This document shows positions 34,090-43,277 of a stretch of 64,000 nucleotides of DNA, in pieces; within the stretch, counting starts at the first letter, position 1; every line of letters begins with the position of its first letter. The stretch covers positions 64,001 to 128,000 of the forward strand of contig CAMFKE010000005.1 of NCBI GenBank assembly GCA_945957395.1. Reading direction: 5' to 3'. This stretch comes from an uncultured Opitutia bacterium. GTDB lineage: Bacteria; Verrucomicrobiota; Verrucomicrobiia; Opitutales; UBA953. The notes beneath the pieces were generated by a model. That model made no database searches, was not told the origin of the DNA, and saw only the letters and a program-made list of their open reading frames with translations. The translations under genes were made by a program, and so were the position numbers.

Positions 34090-36339
34090 ATGAGCGCCGC
34101 CGCGAAAGACCCCGAGGGGAACCGATTCACCGTCAGCAAGAGCACGCTGCTGACCGACCGGTTCATGAACCTGTTCATCCGCATCGGCGGGGCCGGCATC
34201 ATCGCGACCGTCTTCGGCATCCTCATATTCATCGTCGCCCAGGTGATCCCGCTTTTCCGCTCCGCCTCGGTGGAGCCGCTGCCGTCCGTCCCCCTGGGCG
34301 CCCCCTCCGGCGCCTTGGTGGGCCTGGATGAACACGCCGAACTGCCGTTTTTCGCCACGCTCTCCGGCGACATCGCCTTTTGCGACGCCGCCACCGGCGA
34401 GCGCGGCGCGGTCGGCGCGCCCCTGCCGGAGGGTTTCAAGCCCGCAGCCTTCTCCTATAACGACCGGCTCCAGACCCTTTTCTACGCCGACGAGCGCGGA
34501 ACGGTCGTGCCCGTGGAGATCGGATACAGGACCACCTTCGACCAAAACGGCACGCGCCGCACGCTGGGCGAACCCAAGGCGCTTGCGCCGCTGCGCCTCG
34601 GCGGCGAAGGCGCGGTGCGCTCCATCCGCTGCGAGGAGGGCGCGGGCTCGCGGCTCTTCGTGCTCCTGCGCGGCGACGGCGACGAGGCGCGCCCCGAGGC
34701 GGTGCGTGTGAAGCGCAAGCGCGGACTGGGCGGCGGCAAGATGCGCGAGACGGTCGGCGAGCCCGAGCCGCTTTCGGCGCCCGGAATGGGCCCGGTGCGC
34801 GGCCTGCTCGCGGCCTCCGCCGCCGACTCGGTGCTCGTCGCGGACGCCTCCGGCGAAGTCTTTTGGTTCGGCGACGAGGGCGACGGTTTCACGCTGCGCC
34901 AGAGGTTCAAGCCCTTCGCGGGCCGCCCGGTCGCCCTGATGGGATTCATTTTCGGCGACATGTCGGTGAGCTTCTCCGACGGACGCGGCGAGAATGTGGT
35001 GTGGTCGCTCTACCAGCAAAAGCTCCCCGGCGAGACCGCCTCCACCCGACTCTGGGGCCACACCAAGACGCTCGAGCCCACCCCCGGCGCCCCCACGCTT
35101 TTCGCGGCGGCCGCCAACAACAAGTGCTACCTTCTCGCCGGCGACGGCTTCGCCTCGCTGCGCCACTCCACCACCGAATCCGTGCGCGCCGGGATCGCTC
35201 CGGTGGAAGGCGCGCGCCTCGCCGGGCTCGGTCGCCACTACGAGCTCGCCTGGTTCCTCGACGGCCGCGGCGACCTTCGGCGCTTGCGCATCAAGGACCC
35301 GCACCCCGAGGCCGGCTGGCGCGCCTTCTTCGGCAAGGTCTGGTACGAGGGCGCCTCCGCCCCCGGCTACGCCTGGCAGTCCACCTCCGGCAACGACGAC
35401 TTCGAGCCCAAGCTCTCCCTCGTGCCGCTCCTGCACGGCACGCTCAAGGGCACGCTCTACGCCCTGCTCTTCGCCGTGCCGGTGGCGCTGTTGGCCGCCG
35501 TGTACACCAGCCAGTTCATGCGCCCCGAAGTGCGCCGCGTTATCAAGCCCGTCATCGAGCTCATGGCCTCGCTGCCCTCCGTCGTGCTCGGCTTCCTCGC
35601 CGCGCTGTGGCTGGCGCCCAAGGTCGAATTCCTCGTGCCCGGGCTGCTCCTGGCCTGCGCCGCCCTGCCGGCGAGCGCGCTCCTCTTCGGCTTCACCTGG
35701 GCGCGCCTGCCCAAGCGCATCCGCGTGCGCATCGCCCCGGGCGACGAGTACCTCGCGCTCGTGCCCATCGCGCTCGCCGCGATGGCGGCGGGCTGGGCCT
35801 GCGGGCCGGCATTCGAATCCTTCGCGTTCGCCGGCGATTTCCCGGCCTGGTGGCGCGCGCATGTGGGCGCCTATGAGCAGCGCAACAGCCTGGTGGTCGG
35901 CTTCGTGATGGGCTTCGCCGTCATCCCCATCATCTACGCCATCGCCGAGGACTCCCTGAGCAACGTGCCCAAGAGCCTCGTGTCCGCCTCCCTCGCCCTG
36001 GGCGCCAGCCGCTGGCAGACCGCCTGGCGCGTGGTCGTGCCCACGGCGTCCGCCGGCATCTTCTCGGCCCTCATGATCGGCTTCGGCCGCGCGGTGGGTG
36101 AGACGATGATCGTGGTCATGGCCACCGGAAACACCGCCGTCTCGGAGTGGAACATCTTCAACGGCATGCGCACCGCCTCCGCCAACATCGCCGTGGAGCT
36201 GCCCGAGGCCGCCGTGGGCTCCACGCACTACCGCACGCTGTTCCTGTGCGCGTGCTGCCTGTTCCTGCTGACCTTCGCCCTCAACACCCTCGCCGAGTCG
36301 CTCCGCCACCGCCTGCGCGAGAAGTACAAGGTGGTGTGA
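34090..36339 (+). CDS. pstC: Phosphate ABC transporter permease PstC, long form
   Basis: Inner-membrane permease of the high-affinity phosphate importer. At 749 residues it is the long PstC type known from Pseudomonas: one N-terminal transmembrane helix (about 33-55), a beta-rich soluble region of about 380 residues, then the permease core from about residue 455 (LLHGTLKGTLYALLFAVPVALLAAVYTSQF). The EAA loop is SLALGASRWQTAWRVVVPTASAGI. The ATG at 34090 is chosen; the frame extends upstream without a better start. The pstC-pstA-pstB-phoU order is standard, but the binding-protein gene pstS is absent here, so it must be elsewhere. The spacer to pstA holds the 7-nt repeat structure. Confidence 0.93.
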   Translation: MSAAAKDPEGNRFTVSKSTLLTDRFMNLFIRIGGAGIIATVFGILIFIVAQVIPLFRSASVEPLPSVPLGAPSGALVGLDEHAELPFFATLSGDIAFCDAATGERGAVGAPLPEGFKPAAFSYNDRLQTLFYADERGTVVPVEIGYRTTFDQNGTRRTLGEPKALAPLRLGGEGAVRSIRCEEGAGSRLFVLLRGDGDEARPEAVRVKRKRGLGGGKMRETVGEPEPLSAPGMGPVRGLLAASAADSVLVADASGEVFWFGDEGDGFTLRQRFKPFAGRPVALMGFIFGDMSVSFSDGRGENVVWSLYQQKLPGETASTRLWGHTKTLEPTPGAPTLFAAAANNKCYLLAGDGFASLRHSTTESVRAGIAPVEGARLAGLGRHYELAWFLDGRGDLRRLRIKDPHPEAGWRAFFGKVWYEGASAPGYAWQSTSGNDDFEPKLSLVPLLHGTLKGTLYALLFAVPVALLAAVYTSQFMRPEVRRVIKPVIELMASLPSVVLGFLAALWLAPKVEFLVPGLLLACAALPASALLFGFTWARLPKRIRVRIAPGDEYLALVPIALAAMAAGWACGPAFESFAFAGDFPAWWRAHVGAYEQRNSLVVGFVMGFAVIPIIYAIAEDSLSNVPKSLVSASLALGASRWQTAWRVVVPTASAGIFSALMIGFGRAVGETMIVVMATGNTAVSEWNIFNGMRTASANIAVELPEAAVGSTHYRTLFLCACCLFLLTFALNTLAESLRHRLREKYKVV

Positions 36340-36354
36340 GCCGTGCCGGCTCAA

Positions 36355-36442
36355 GGTTTCGGGTGTCGGGTTTCCGGGTTCAGCCCCCGAGACCTCCGCA
36401 CCACCGCCTGAAACCTGAATCCTGAACCCTGTTTCCGTATCC
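36355..36442 (+). repeat. Heptad-periodic inverted-repeat spacer, pstC-pstA
   Basis: Left arm: GGTTTCG, GGTGTCG and two further 7-nt units (36355-36382). Right arm: CTGAAAC, CTGAATC, then CTGAACC and CTGTTTC (36408-36435). A final unit ends exactly at the pstA start codon (36443), so the 7-nt register runs into the ATG. The arms are imperfectly complementary. Confidence 0.75.
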
Positions 36443-38101
36443 ATGTTTTCCTTCCTCAAAAAGACCTCCGCGCCGCGCGGCGAGCCCATGGTCTGGTTCA
36501 CCGGCCTGGGCCTGGCTCTCGCCCTGCTCATGGTGGCCGGCCTGCTCGGCGTCATCTTCCTCAACGGCTTCTCCGTGTTCACGCCCAAGCGCGTCTCTCT
36601 CATCACGCTGCGCGAGGGCGCCGAGGTGCCGCGCGTCGGCCGCACGATCGCCGCCGAGACGGTGTCGACGCGCGAGAAGCACGACGCCTCGCGCACCCGC
36701 GAGCGCCTGATGTTCCTGGGCAACAAGGACCTCTACGGGCAGGCCTTCGCGTATGTCGCCGAGAGCTCCATCCTTCGCGAGGAGTTCCCCGGGAACCTGC
36801 TCGCCGTCGAACGCGTGGAATACGGCAACGCCATCTTCATCCCCTCCAGGCTCACCGCCGCCGACGGCGCCACGCTCGACGCCTCCGACCCCGCCTTCGG
36901 TCCGCGCCTGGACGAACTGGTGGACCGGGCCAACGCCCGCCGCGCGCGCCTGCTGAGCGTCGAGCGCGACGGCATCGGCGGCATCAACCGCGAACTCGCC
37001 CAACTGGAGAAGCGCGCGGAATTCCTGGAGAAGCGCGTGGGCACCAAGGAGGCCCGCGCCAACGCCGCCGAGCTGCGCAAGGCCATCGCCACGAACAAGG
37101 CCGAGTACGCCGAGCTCGCCGCCGAGGCCTCCCGGCTGCGCGCCGAACTCGCCGCCGTGGCCACCCTGTCCGGCACCACCGCCGACGGCCGCCCGGTTTC
37201 GCATCCCGTGGGCGACTTCATCCGCGTCTGGCGACCCAACGCCATGAGCTTCACCGAACGCTCCGCGCTCTTCTTCTCGCGCATGTGGGCCTTCGTCTCC
37301 GAGGAGCCGCGCGAGGCGAACACCGAGGGCGGCGTCTTCCCCGCCATCTTCGGCACGCTCGTGATGACGCTGTGCATGAGCCTTCTGGTCACCCCCTTCG
37401 GCGTGCTCGCCGCCATCTACCTGCGCGAATACGCCCGGCAGGGCTTCTTCGTGCGCTGGGTGCGCATCTGCGTGAACAACCTCGCCGGCGTGCCCTCCAT
37501 CGTCTTCGGCATCTTCGGCCTGGGCTTCTTCGTCTACTTCCTCGGCGGCTCCATCGACAGCATCTTCTTCTCCGAAGACCTCTCCGCCGGCACCCCGGTC
37601 TTCGGCACCGGCGGCCTGCTCTGGGCCTCCCTCACGCTCGCCATCATGACCCTCCCCGTGGTCATCGTGGCCACCGAGGAGGCCCTCGCCGCCGTACCCC
37701 GCGGCATCCGCGAGGCGTCGCTGGCGCTGGGCGCCTCCAAGTGGCAGACCATCCGCGGCGTCGTGCTCCCGGCGGCCGCCCCCGGCGTGCTCACCGGCGT
37801 CATCCTGGCCATGGCGCGCGGCGCCGGCGAGGTGGCCCCGCTCATGATGGTGGGCGTGGTGAAGCTCGCGCCCAGCCTGCCCCTCGACGGCGTCTTCCCG
37901 TTCCTGCACGCCGACCGCAAGTTCATGCACCTGGGCTTCCACATCTTCGACATCGGCTTCCAGTCGCCGGACTCCGATGCGGCGCGCCCCATGGTGTTCG
38001 CCACCACGCTGCTGCTCATCCTCGTGGTCATCGTGCTCAACCTCGGCGCCATCCTCCTGCGCAACCACCTGCGCAACAAATACAAGACCGGCGCCTTCTG
38101 A
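36443..38101 (+). CDS. pstA: Phosphate ABC transporter permease PstA, long form
   Basis: Second permease subunit, 552 residues. An N-terminal helix (about 18-40, GLGLALALLMVAGLLGVIFLNGF) precedes an insertion of about 240 residues that is helical and coiled-coil-like (RELAQLEKRAEFLEKRVGTKE). The permease core follows from about residue 290 (GTLVMTLCMSLLVTPFGVLAAIYLREY), with the EAA loop REASLALGASKWQTIRGVVLPAAAPGV. The matching long PstC upstream agrees with this being the long-form pair. The start at 36443 directly abuts the heptad repeats, without a Shine-Dalgarno site. Confidence 0.94.
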   Translation: MFSFLKKTSAPRGEPMVWFTGLGLALALLMVAGLLGVIFLNGFSVFTPKRVSLITLREGAEVPRVGRTIAAETVSTREKHDASRTRERLMFLGNKDLYGQAFAYVAESSILREEFPGNLLAVERVEYGNAIFIPSRLTAADGATLDASDPAFGPRLDELVDRANARRARLLSVERDGIGGINRELAQLEKRAEFLEKRVGTKEARANAAELRKAIATNKAEYAELAAEASRLRAELAAVATLSGTTADGRPVSHPVGDFIRVWRPNAMSFTERSALFFSRMWAFVSEEPREANTEGGVFPAIFGTLVMTLCMSLLVTPFGVLAAIYLREYARQGFFVRWVRICVNNLAGVPSIVFGIFGLGFFVYFLGGSIDSIFFSEDLSAGTPVFGTGGLLWASLTLAIMTLPVVIVATEEALAAVPRGIREASLALGASKWQTIRGVVLPAAAPGVLTGVILAMARGAGEVAPLMMVGVVKLAPSLPLDGVFPFLHADRKFMHLGFHIFDIGFQSPDSDAARPMVFATTLLLILVVIVLNLGAILLRNHLRNKYKTGAF

Positions 38102-38137
38102 TCCCCCACCCCGCCGGCAAGCCCAGGAGCCCCCACC

Positions 38138-38172
38138 ACCTCCGCCTTCCATCGCCCACCTTCCACCTTTTC
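38138..38172 (+). repeat. Heptad-like pyrimidine repeat, pstA-pstB
   Basis: Degenerate 7-nt units ACCTCCG, CCTTCCA, then TCGCCCA, CCTTCCA and CCTTTTC end one base before the pstB start codon (38174). No complementary left arm is evident in this spacer, so it is the simplest member of the family. Confidence 0.5.
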
Positions 38173-38173
38173 C

Positions 38174-38962
<789 letters not shown>

Positions 38963-38979
38963 GCCGGGCGGGAGGTCGC

Positions 38980-39112
38980 GTTTTCAGTGTTCGGTTTTCC
39001 GTTTTCCGTGGAGGAACCCTTCCATGCCATTTCTCGAAGACGCGAAACCCCGGACGCCGAAGACCTTTCTCAGCACCGATAACTGAACACAGAAAACCGA
39101 AAACTGATTTTC
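38980..39112 (+). repeat. Heptad-periodic inverted-repeat spacer, pstB-phoU
   Basis: Left arm: GTTTTCA, GTGTTCG, then GTTTTCC twice (38980-39007). Right arm: GAACACA, GAAAACC, then GAAAACT and GATTTTC (39085-39112), three bases before the phoU start. About 19 of 24 positions match when the right arm is reverse-complemented onto the left. The right arm is almost the same as that before the kinase gene at 23926. Confidence 0.8.
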
Positions 39113-39115
39113 CCC

Positions 39116-39781
39116 ATGGACCGATTCTTCCACACCGAGCTCAACGACCTTCGCAAAGACCTCATCCTCATGGGCGAGCACACGCTCGACATGCTCCGCC
39201 TCAGCGCCGACGCCCTCGTGAACGCCGACATCGCCCTGGCCCACCAGGTGCGCGGCATGGACGACTCCGTCGACGAACTCGAAAAGCGCATCGACCGCGA
39301 AGTCATGCGCTACCTCACGCTCTTCGGCCCCATGGGCCGCGACATCCGCCTGCTCATGGCCGTGCGCGACATCGGCCACGACCTCGAGCGCGTCGCCGAC
39401 GAGGCGGCCGTCATCGCCCGGCGCGTGATCACCATCGGCGAACGCGGCGCGCTCAACGACTTCCTGCGTGTGCCCCGCATGGCCGAACTCGCCGAGGCCC
39501 AGGTGCGCCTGGCCCTCGACAGCTTCGTCGAGCTCGACCTGGAAAAGGCGCGCGCCGTGCGCCCCGCCGACGCCGAGGTGGACCGCCTGCACCGCGAGAA
39601 CTACGAGCAGGTCTTCGGCGCCCCCGGAGCCTCGCGCGCGGTCACCGCCCCGGTGGTCGAACTCATGTTCATCTCCAAAGGCTTCGAGCGCGCCGGCGAC
39701 CACGCCAAGAACATCGCCGAGCAGGTCATCTTCCTCGCCTCGGGTGAGGATGTGCGCCACCGCCACGACGACGCGAATTAA
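39116..39781 (+). CDS. phoU: Phosphate transport regulator PhoU
   Basis: 221-residue all-helical protein with two three-helix-bundle PhoU repeats. It dampens Pst uptake and PhoR/PhoB signalling when phosphate is plentiful. MDRFFHTELNDLRKDLILMGEHTLDML opens the first repeat. DRLHRENYEQVF and LMFISKGFERAGDHAKNIAEQVIFLASGEDVRHRHDD carry the metal-binding (E/D)xxxD-type residues of the second. The start at 39116 fits the family. Gene order after pstB is standard. Confidence 0.95.
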   Translation: MDRFFHTELNDLRKDLILMGEHTLDMLRLSADALVNADIALAHQVRGMDDSVDELEKRIDREVMRYLTLFGPMGRDIRLLMAVRDIGHDLERVADEAAVIARRVITIGERGALNDFLRVPRMAELAEAQVRLALDSFVELDLEKARAVRPADAEVDRLHRENYEQVFGAPGASRAVTAPVVELMFISKGFERAGDHAKNIAEQVIFLASGEDVRHRHDDAN

Positions 39782-39782
39782 A

Positions 39783-39878
39783 GAGTGCGGAATTCGGAAT
39801 GGCGTCCGTTGCTTCCGCATTTCGGAGGGCGCATGCGACGGAGGCCATTCTGCAATCCGCACTCGGCATTCCGCATTC
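39783..39878 (+). repeat. Heptad-periodic inverted-repeat spacer, phoU-fabD
   Basis: Left arm: GAGTGCG, GAATTCG, then GAATGGC (39783-39803). Right arm: GCCATTC, TGCAATC, then CGCACTC, GGCATTC and CGCATTC (39844-39878). About 18 of 21 positions of the left arm pair with the first three right units. A further 79 bases separate it from fabD, unlike the other members, where the repeat almost touches the start codon. Confidence 0.75.
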
Positions 39879-39957
39879 CCCCGGGGGGGAAATTCCGGAC
39901 TTCCCCTTTCCTGCCAGTCGCTTACGCAGCACGGTTTTCCAAAAACACCACACACGC

Positions 39958-40860
39958 ATGAAGGCTCTTCTTTTCTCCGGTCAGGGCGCGCAAAAGGTCG
40001 GCATGGGCAAGTCGCTCTACGACAACTCGCCCATCGCCAAAGACCTCTATGAGCGCGCCGAGAAGGTGCTGCCCGGCTTCAAGCAGGTCTGCTTCGAAGG
40101 CCCCGAGGCCGTGCTGACCGAGACCCGCTGGTGCCAGCCCGCCCTGTATGTGCAGGGCTACGCCATCGCCGAGATCCTCAAGTCCCGCGGCAAGCTCGCC
40201 GACCTCAAGGCCTGCCTGGGCCTCTCCCTCGGCGAACTCACCGCCTACGCCGTGGCCGGCGTGTGGGACTTCGAAACCGGTCTGCGCATCGTCGCCGAAC
40301 GCGGCCGCCTCATGCAGGTCGCCTGCGACGCCACCAAGGGCGGCATGGCCGCCGTGGTCGGCGGCACCAAGGACGAGGTTTACAAGCTCTGCGCCGCCTT
40401 CGACCTGGACGCCGCGAACTTCAACTGCCCCGGACAGGTGGTCATCTCCGGCGACGCCGCGCGCGTGGCCGAGGCCTGCGGCAAGGCCAAGGAATACGGC
40501 AGCTTCAAGCTCGTGAAGCAGCTCGTGGTCGCCGGCGCCTACCACAGCCGGCTCATGGAACCCGCCCGCGCCCAGTTCGAGAAGTTCCTCGCCGGCATCG
40601 AGTTCAGGAAGCCCGCCCTCACCGTCTACACCAACACCACCGGCAAGGTGGTCGCCGAGCCCGCCGACCTGCGCGCCGCGCTGGTCAAGCAGGTCGTGTC
40701 CTCCGTGCTCTGGGAGGACTGCATCGCCAACGCCGTCGCCCTCGGCTGCACCGAGATGGCCGAGTGCGGCCCCGGCGGCGTGCTCGCCGGCATGGTCAAG
40801 CGCACCTCGCCCGAGGCCAAGGTCGTCTCCATCGCCGAGTTCGGCGAAATCCCCGCCTAA
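39958..40860 (+). CDS. fabD: Malonyl-CoA-acyl carrier protein transacylase
   Basis: Transfers malonyl from CoA to ACP for fatty-acid elongation. From the ATG at 39958 (MKALLFSGQGAQKVGMGKSL) it has 300 residues, the normal length. The nucleophile elbow GLSLGELTAYAVAG has its Ser near residue 89, an Arg-containing segment is found nearby (ERGRLMQVACDATKGGMAAV), and the catalytic His is in AGAYHSRLMEPA. An in-frame upstream extension overlaps the phoU end and is rejected as untranslated spacer. Its place behind a phosphate operon is unusual; other fab genes are elsewhere (fabH at 47 kb). Confidence 0.95.
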   Translation: MKALLFSGQGAQKVGMGKSLYDNSPIAKDLYERAEKVLPGFKQVCFEGPEAVLTETRWCQPALYVQGYAIAEILKSRGKLADLKACLGLSLGELTAYAVAGVWDFETGLRIVAERGRLMQVACDATKGGMAAVVGGTKDEVYKLCAAFDLDAANFNCPGQVVISGDAARVAEACGKAKEYGSFKLVKQLVVAGAYHSRLMEPARAQFEKFLAGIEFRKPALTVYTNTTGKVVAEPADLRAALVKQVVSSVLWEDCIANAVALGCTEMAECGPGGVLAGMVKRTSPEAKVVSIAEFGEIPA

Positions 40861-40880
40861 GGCGCCCCTTCCCCCCGAAC

Positions 40881-40929
40881 AAGCCTTCCGCTCCGCGCGA
40901 CATCGCCGGGCCGGAAGGCTTTTTCTTTT
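40881..40929 (+). terminator. Terminator after fabD
   Basis: AGCCTTCCG (40882-40890) pairs with CGGAAGGCT (40912-40920), followed by TTTTTCTTTT. The loop is long (21 nt) and partly self-complementary. Confidence 0.8.
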
Positions 40930-40937
40930 CCCCCGAT

Positions 40938-41495
40938 TCAGCGAACGGCGTCGCCATCGGCGCCTTCCCGCCACGGCGGCGCGCCCCAGTGTTTGGAAAT
41001 GTAGCCCGCGAGCGCAGCCGCGTTCGCGCCGACCTCGTCGGAGCCCGACTCGCCCAGCGCGTCGAGCGCGCGCACGAAGTCCTCGTCGGCCACGACAAGC
41101 GCCAGCTGCCGCAGATGCTTCATCTCGTCGCGCGTCGGCCCGCCGAAGATCGCCAGCAGCGCCGCGCGCAGCCGGGCCGCCTCGGGCTCGGGGATGCGCG
41201 CCGACTTGAGCGCCCGGGCGATGTCGCGCAGCGCGAAGCCCGAATCGGGGCAGAACGGATGCTCCTCGATGAAGCAGACGGCGTACTCCAGCGCCTCCGC
41301 ATCGCCCGCCGCCAGCGCAGCCAGCGCCTCCGGCGCCGTGGCGCGTTCGATGAACCGGCGCGTACGCGCATAGGCCTCCCTCAGCGACTCCGGAGCCCCG
41401 TCGCGCGGGTACGCCCGGACCTCCTGGCTTATCCGGGCCCGCTCCTGCGCGGCCTCGCGGATGAAACGCCGCGTCGTTGCTCCCGTATCGCTCAT
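40938..41495 (-). CDS. Small helical protein of unknown function
   Basis: 185 residues from the ATG at 41495 ([23 protein letters not shown]). Soluble and almost entirely helical, with Ala/Arg/Glu-rich amphipathic stretches ([40 protein letters not shown]) that resemble HEAT-like or Armadillo-like helical pairs. No motif identifies a function. An upstream extension to 41582 is rejected as GC-rich leader. It is convergent with fabD and divergent from the VF530-type gene. Confidence 0.7.
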   Translation of the reverse strand: MSDTGATTRRFIREAAQERARISQEVRAYPRDGAPESLREAYARTRRFIERATAPEALAALAAGDAEALEYAVCFIEEHPFCPDSGFALRDIARALKSARIPEPEAARLRAALLAIFGGPTRDEMKHLRQLALVVADEDFVRALDALGESGSDEVGANAAALAGYISKHWGAPPWREGADGDAVR

Positions 41496-41596
41496 GCCGC
41501 GAGTGTGTGCACGCGGGCGCGTCGGGACACAAGCGCCGCCTCGGGCGCGATGACGGTTGCCATCCCCGCCCCCGCCCGTCATCTCGCCGCCTCACC

Positions 41597-41854
41597 ATGA
41601 CGCAACGCCAGCACCCGAACGACCCTCTTCACGGCGTGACGCTCGAGACGATCCTCAACCGCCTCGTCGAGTACTACGGCTGGGAGCGCATGGGCGCCAT
41701 CGTGCGCATCCGCTGCTTCACCCACGACCCGAGCGTGAAGTCCTCCCTCACCTTCCTGCGCAAGACCCCCTGGGCCCGCGCCGAGGTCGAGGCGCTCTAC
41801 CGGCAGATGCTCGTCTCCCGCGAGTGGGACAAGCCGCAGAGCCCCCCCGAGTGA
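41597..41854 (+). CDS. VF530-family DNA-binding protein
   Basis: 85 residues matching the small VF530/DUF2132 family throughout: [56 protein letters not shown]. Members are helical proteins reported to bind DNA, with no defined cellular role. The start is the ATG at 41597; the longer frame from 41477 overlaps the divergent gene and has no coding character. argD follows 55 bases downstream. Confidence 0.88.
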   Translation: MTQRQHPNDPLHGVTLETILNRLVEYYGWERMGAIVRIRCFTHDPSVKSSLTFLRKTPWARAEVEALYRQMLVSREWDKPQSPPE

Positions 41855-41874
41855 CCCGCGCGCCCATTTCGCAC

Positions 41875-41902
41875 TTCACCCCACGCGCTTACCGCCTTTA
41901 TT
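41875..41902 (+). promoter_or_regulatory. Possible argD promoter, near-leaderless
   Basis: TTCACC (41875-41880), a 16-nt spacer and TTTATT (41897-41902) end 7 bases before the argD ATG. The bases around the -10 (CCGCCTTTATTCCGCG) closely match those at the tRNA-Asn promoter (CCGCCTTATTCCGCG). If real, argD would be transcribed without a leader. Confidence 0.35.
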
Positions 41903-41909
41903 CCGCGCC

Positions 41910-43121
41910 ATGAACACCGCCGACCGCTACGCCGCGTATCTGCTCTCCAACTACGGAGCCCCCGCTCTCACCCTGGTGAAGGGCCACGGCGCGTGCGTCA
42001 CCGACGACGCCGGCAAGACCTACCTCGACTTCTGCACCGGCATCGCCGTGAACGCCCTCGGCCACGCCCACCCGGTCTGGGTGCGCCGCGTGCAGGAGCA
42101 GGCCGCCACGCTGGCCCATGTCTCCAACCTCTTCCGCAACGAGCCCCAGTCCCTGCTGGCCGAGAAGATCGTGCAGAAGGCCGGCCCCGGCCGCATGCTC
42201 TTCTGCAACAGCGGCGCCGAGGCCAACGAGGCCCTGCTCAAGCTCGCCCGCCTCCACGGCAAGCGCCGCAACGGCGGCGTCGAGGGCGTGGTCACCAAGG
42301 TCGTCGTCGCCGCCAACGCCTTCCACGGCCGCACCTACGGCTCCATGTCGGCCACCCCGCAGGAGAAAATCCAGGGCGGATTCCGCCCCATGCTCGACGG
42401 CTTCGCCACCGGCAGGATCAACGATCTCGCCTCGTTCGAGGCCCTCGTGGACGAGCGCACCGCCGCCGTGCTCGTGGAGCCCCTCCAGGGCGAAGGCGGA
42501 CTCACCGTCGCGCAGACCGAGTTCCTGCACGGCCTGCGCGCCCTGTGCGACCGTCGCGGCGCCCTGCTGATGTTCGACGAGATCCAGGCCGGCATGGGCC
42601 GCACCGGCAAATGGTTCGGCCACCAGATTTCCGGCGTGCGCGCCGACGCCTTCTCCATGGCCAAGGGCCTCGGCGGAGGCTTCCCCATCGGCGCCATCTG
42701 GGTCGCCAAGGGCAACGACGACCTCTTCACCCCCGGCTCCCACGGCACCACCTTCGGCGGCAACCCCCTCGCCTGCGCCGCAGCCCTCGCCGTGTTCGAG
42801 GTCATCGAGAGCGAAGGCCTTCTGGAAAAGATCGCCGCCTACGCGCCCGCCTGGCGCGCCGCCCTCGCCTCCACCGCCGCGGCCCGCCCGGACATCATCA
42901 AGGAGGTGCGCGGCGTCGGCTACATGACCGGCCTCGCCCTCACCGACGCCCCCGCCGCCTTCGTCGCCGCCCTGCGCGAAGCCGGACTGCTCGTCGCCCC
43001 GGCGGGCGACAATGTCGTGCGCCTGCTGCCCCCGCTGAACGCCACGCAGGCCGAGCTGGCCGAAAGCGCCGCCATCGTGGACCGCGTGGCGCGCGCCATG
43101 CCCGCCGCCCCGGCCAAGTAA
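41910..43121 (+). CDS. argD: Acetylornithine aminotransferase family protein
   Basis: PLP-dependent class III aminotransferase of arginine synthesis, converting N-acetylglutamate semialdehyde to N-acetylornithine. It may also act on succinyl-diaminopimelate intermediates, as ArgD often does. 403 residues: YLDFCTGIAVNALGHAHP, LFCNSGAEANEALLKLARLHG with phosphate-binding residues, AFHGRTYGSMSAT, LMFDEIQAGMGRTGKWFGH, and the Schiff-base lysine in FSMAKGLGGGFPIGA (near residue 252). HGTTFGGNPLACAAALAV is also present. The start at 41910 fits the family. It is the only arginine gene here. Confidence 0.9.
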   Translation: MNTADRYAAYLLSNYGAPALTLVKGHGACVTDDAGKTYLDFCTGIAVNALGHAHPVWVRRVQEQAATLAHVSNLFRNEPQSLLAEKIVQKAGPGRMLFCNSGAEANEALLKLARLHGKRRNGGVEGVVTKVVVAANAFHGRTYGSMSATPQEKIQGGFRPMLDGFATGRINDLASFEALVDERTAAVLVEPLQGEGGLTVAQTEFLHGLRALCDRRGALLMFDEIQAGMGRTGKWFGHQISGVRADAFSMAKGLGGGFPIGAIWVAKGNDDLFTPGSHGTTFGGNPLACAAALAVFEVIESEGLLEKIAAYAPAWRAALASTAAARPDIIKEVRGVGYMTGLALTDAPAAFVAALREAGLLVAPAGDNVVRLLPPLNATQAELAESAAIVDRVARAMPAAPAK

Positions 43122-43143
43122 GTCCGCAACCGGCCCGCCCCCG

Positions 43144-43187
43144 AGGCCTCGCGACGCCCCGGCGCGTCGCGGGGCCTTGTCGTTTTT
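43144..43187 (+). terminator. Terminator after argD
   Basis: GGCCTCGCGACGC pairs imperfectly with GCGTCGCGGGGCC, followed by TTGTCGTTTTTG; about 22 bases after the stop. Confidence 0.7.
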
Positions 43188-43277
43188 GTGCTAAGTCGGC
43201 CGCGCGGTCGCGCCCGGCGCAATCGGCGTTGTGCGTCGGCGAAGAGGACGCCACAATCCGGGGCGATACCCCTCCCC

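Noticed and set aside
38980-39112. Heptad-repeat spacers as CRISPR, IS ends or REP elements
   Set aside because: No conserved repeat-spacer pattern, no transposase and no common consensus; each locus has a different heptamer with a shared 7-nt period.
39799-39957. N-terminal extension of fabD
   Set aside because: It runs through the heptad-repeat spacer and is not protein-like; FabD proteins start at the MKALLFSGQGAQ position.
41477-41596. N-terminal extension of the VF530-type gene
   Set aside because: It overlaps the divergent gene's 5' end and adds Arg/Gly-rich residues absent from the family.
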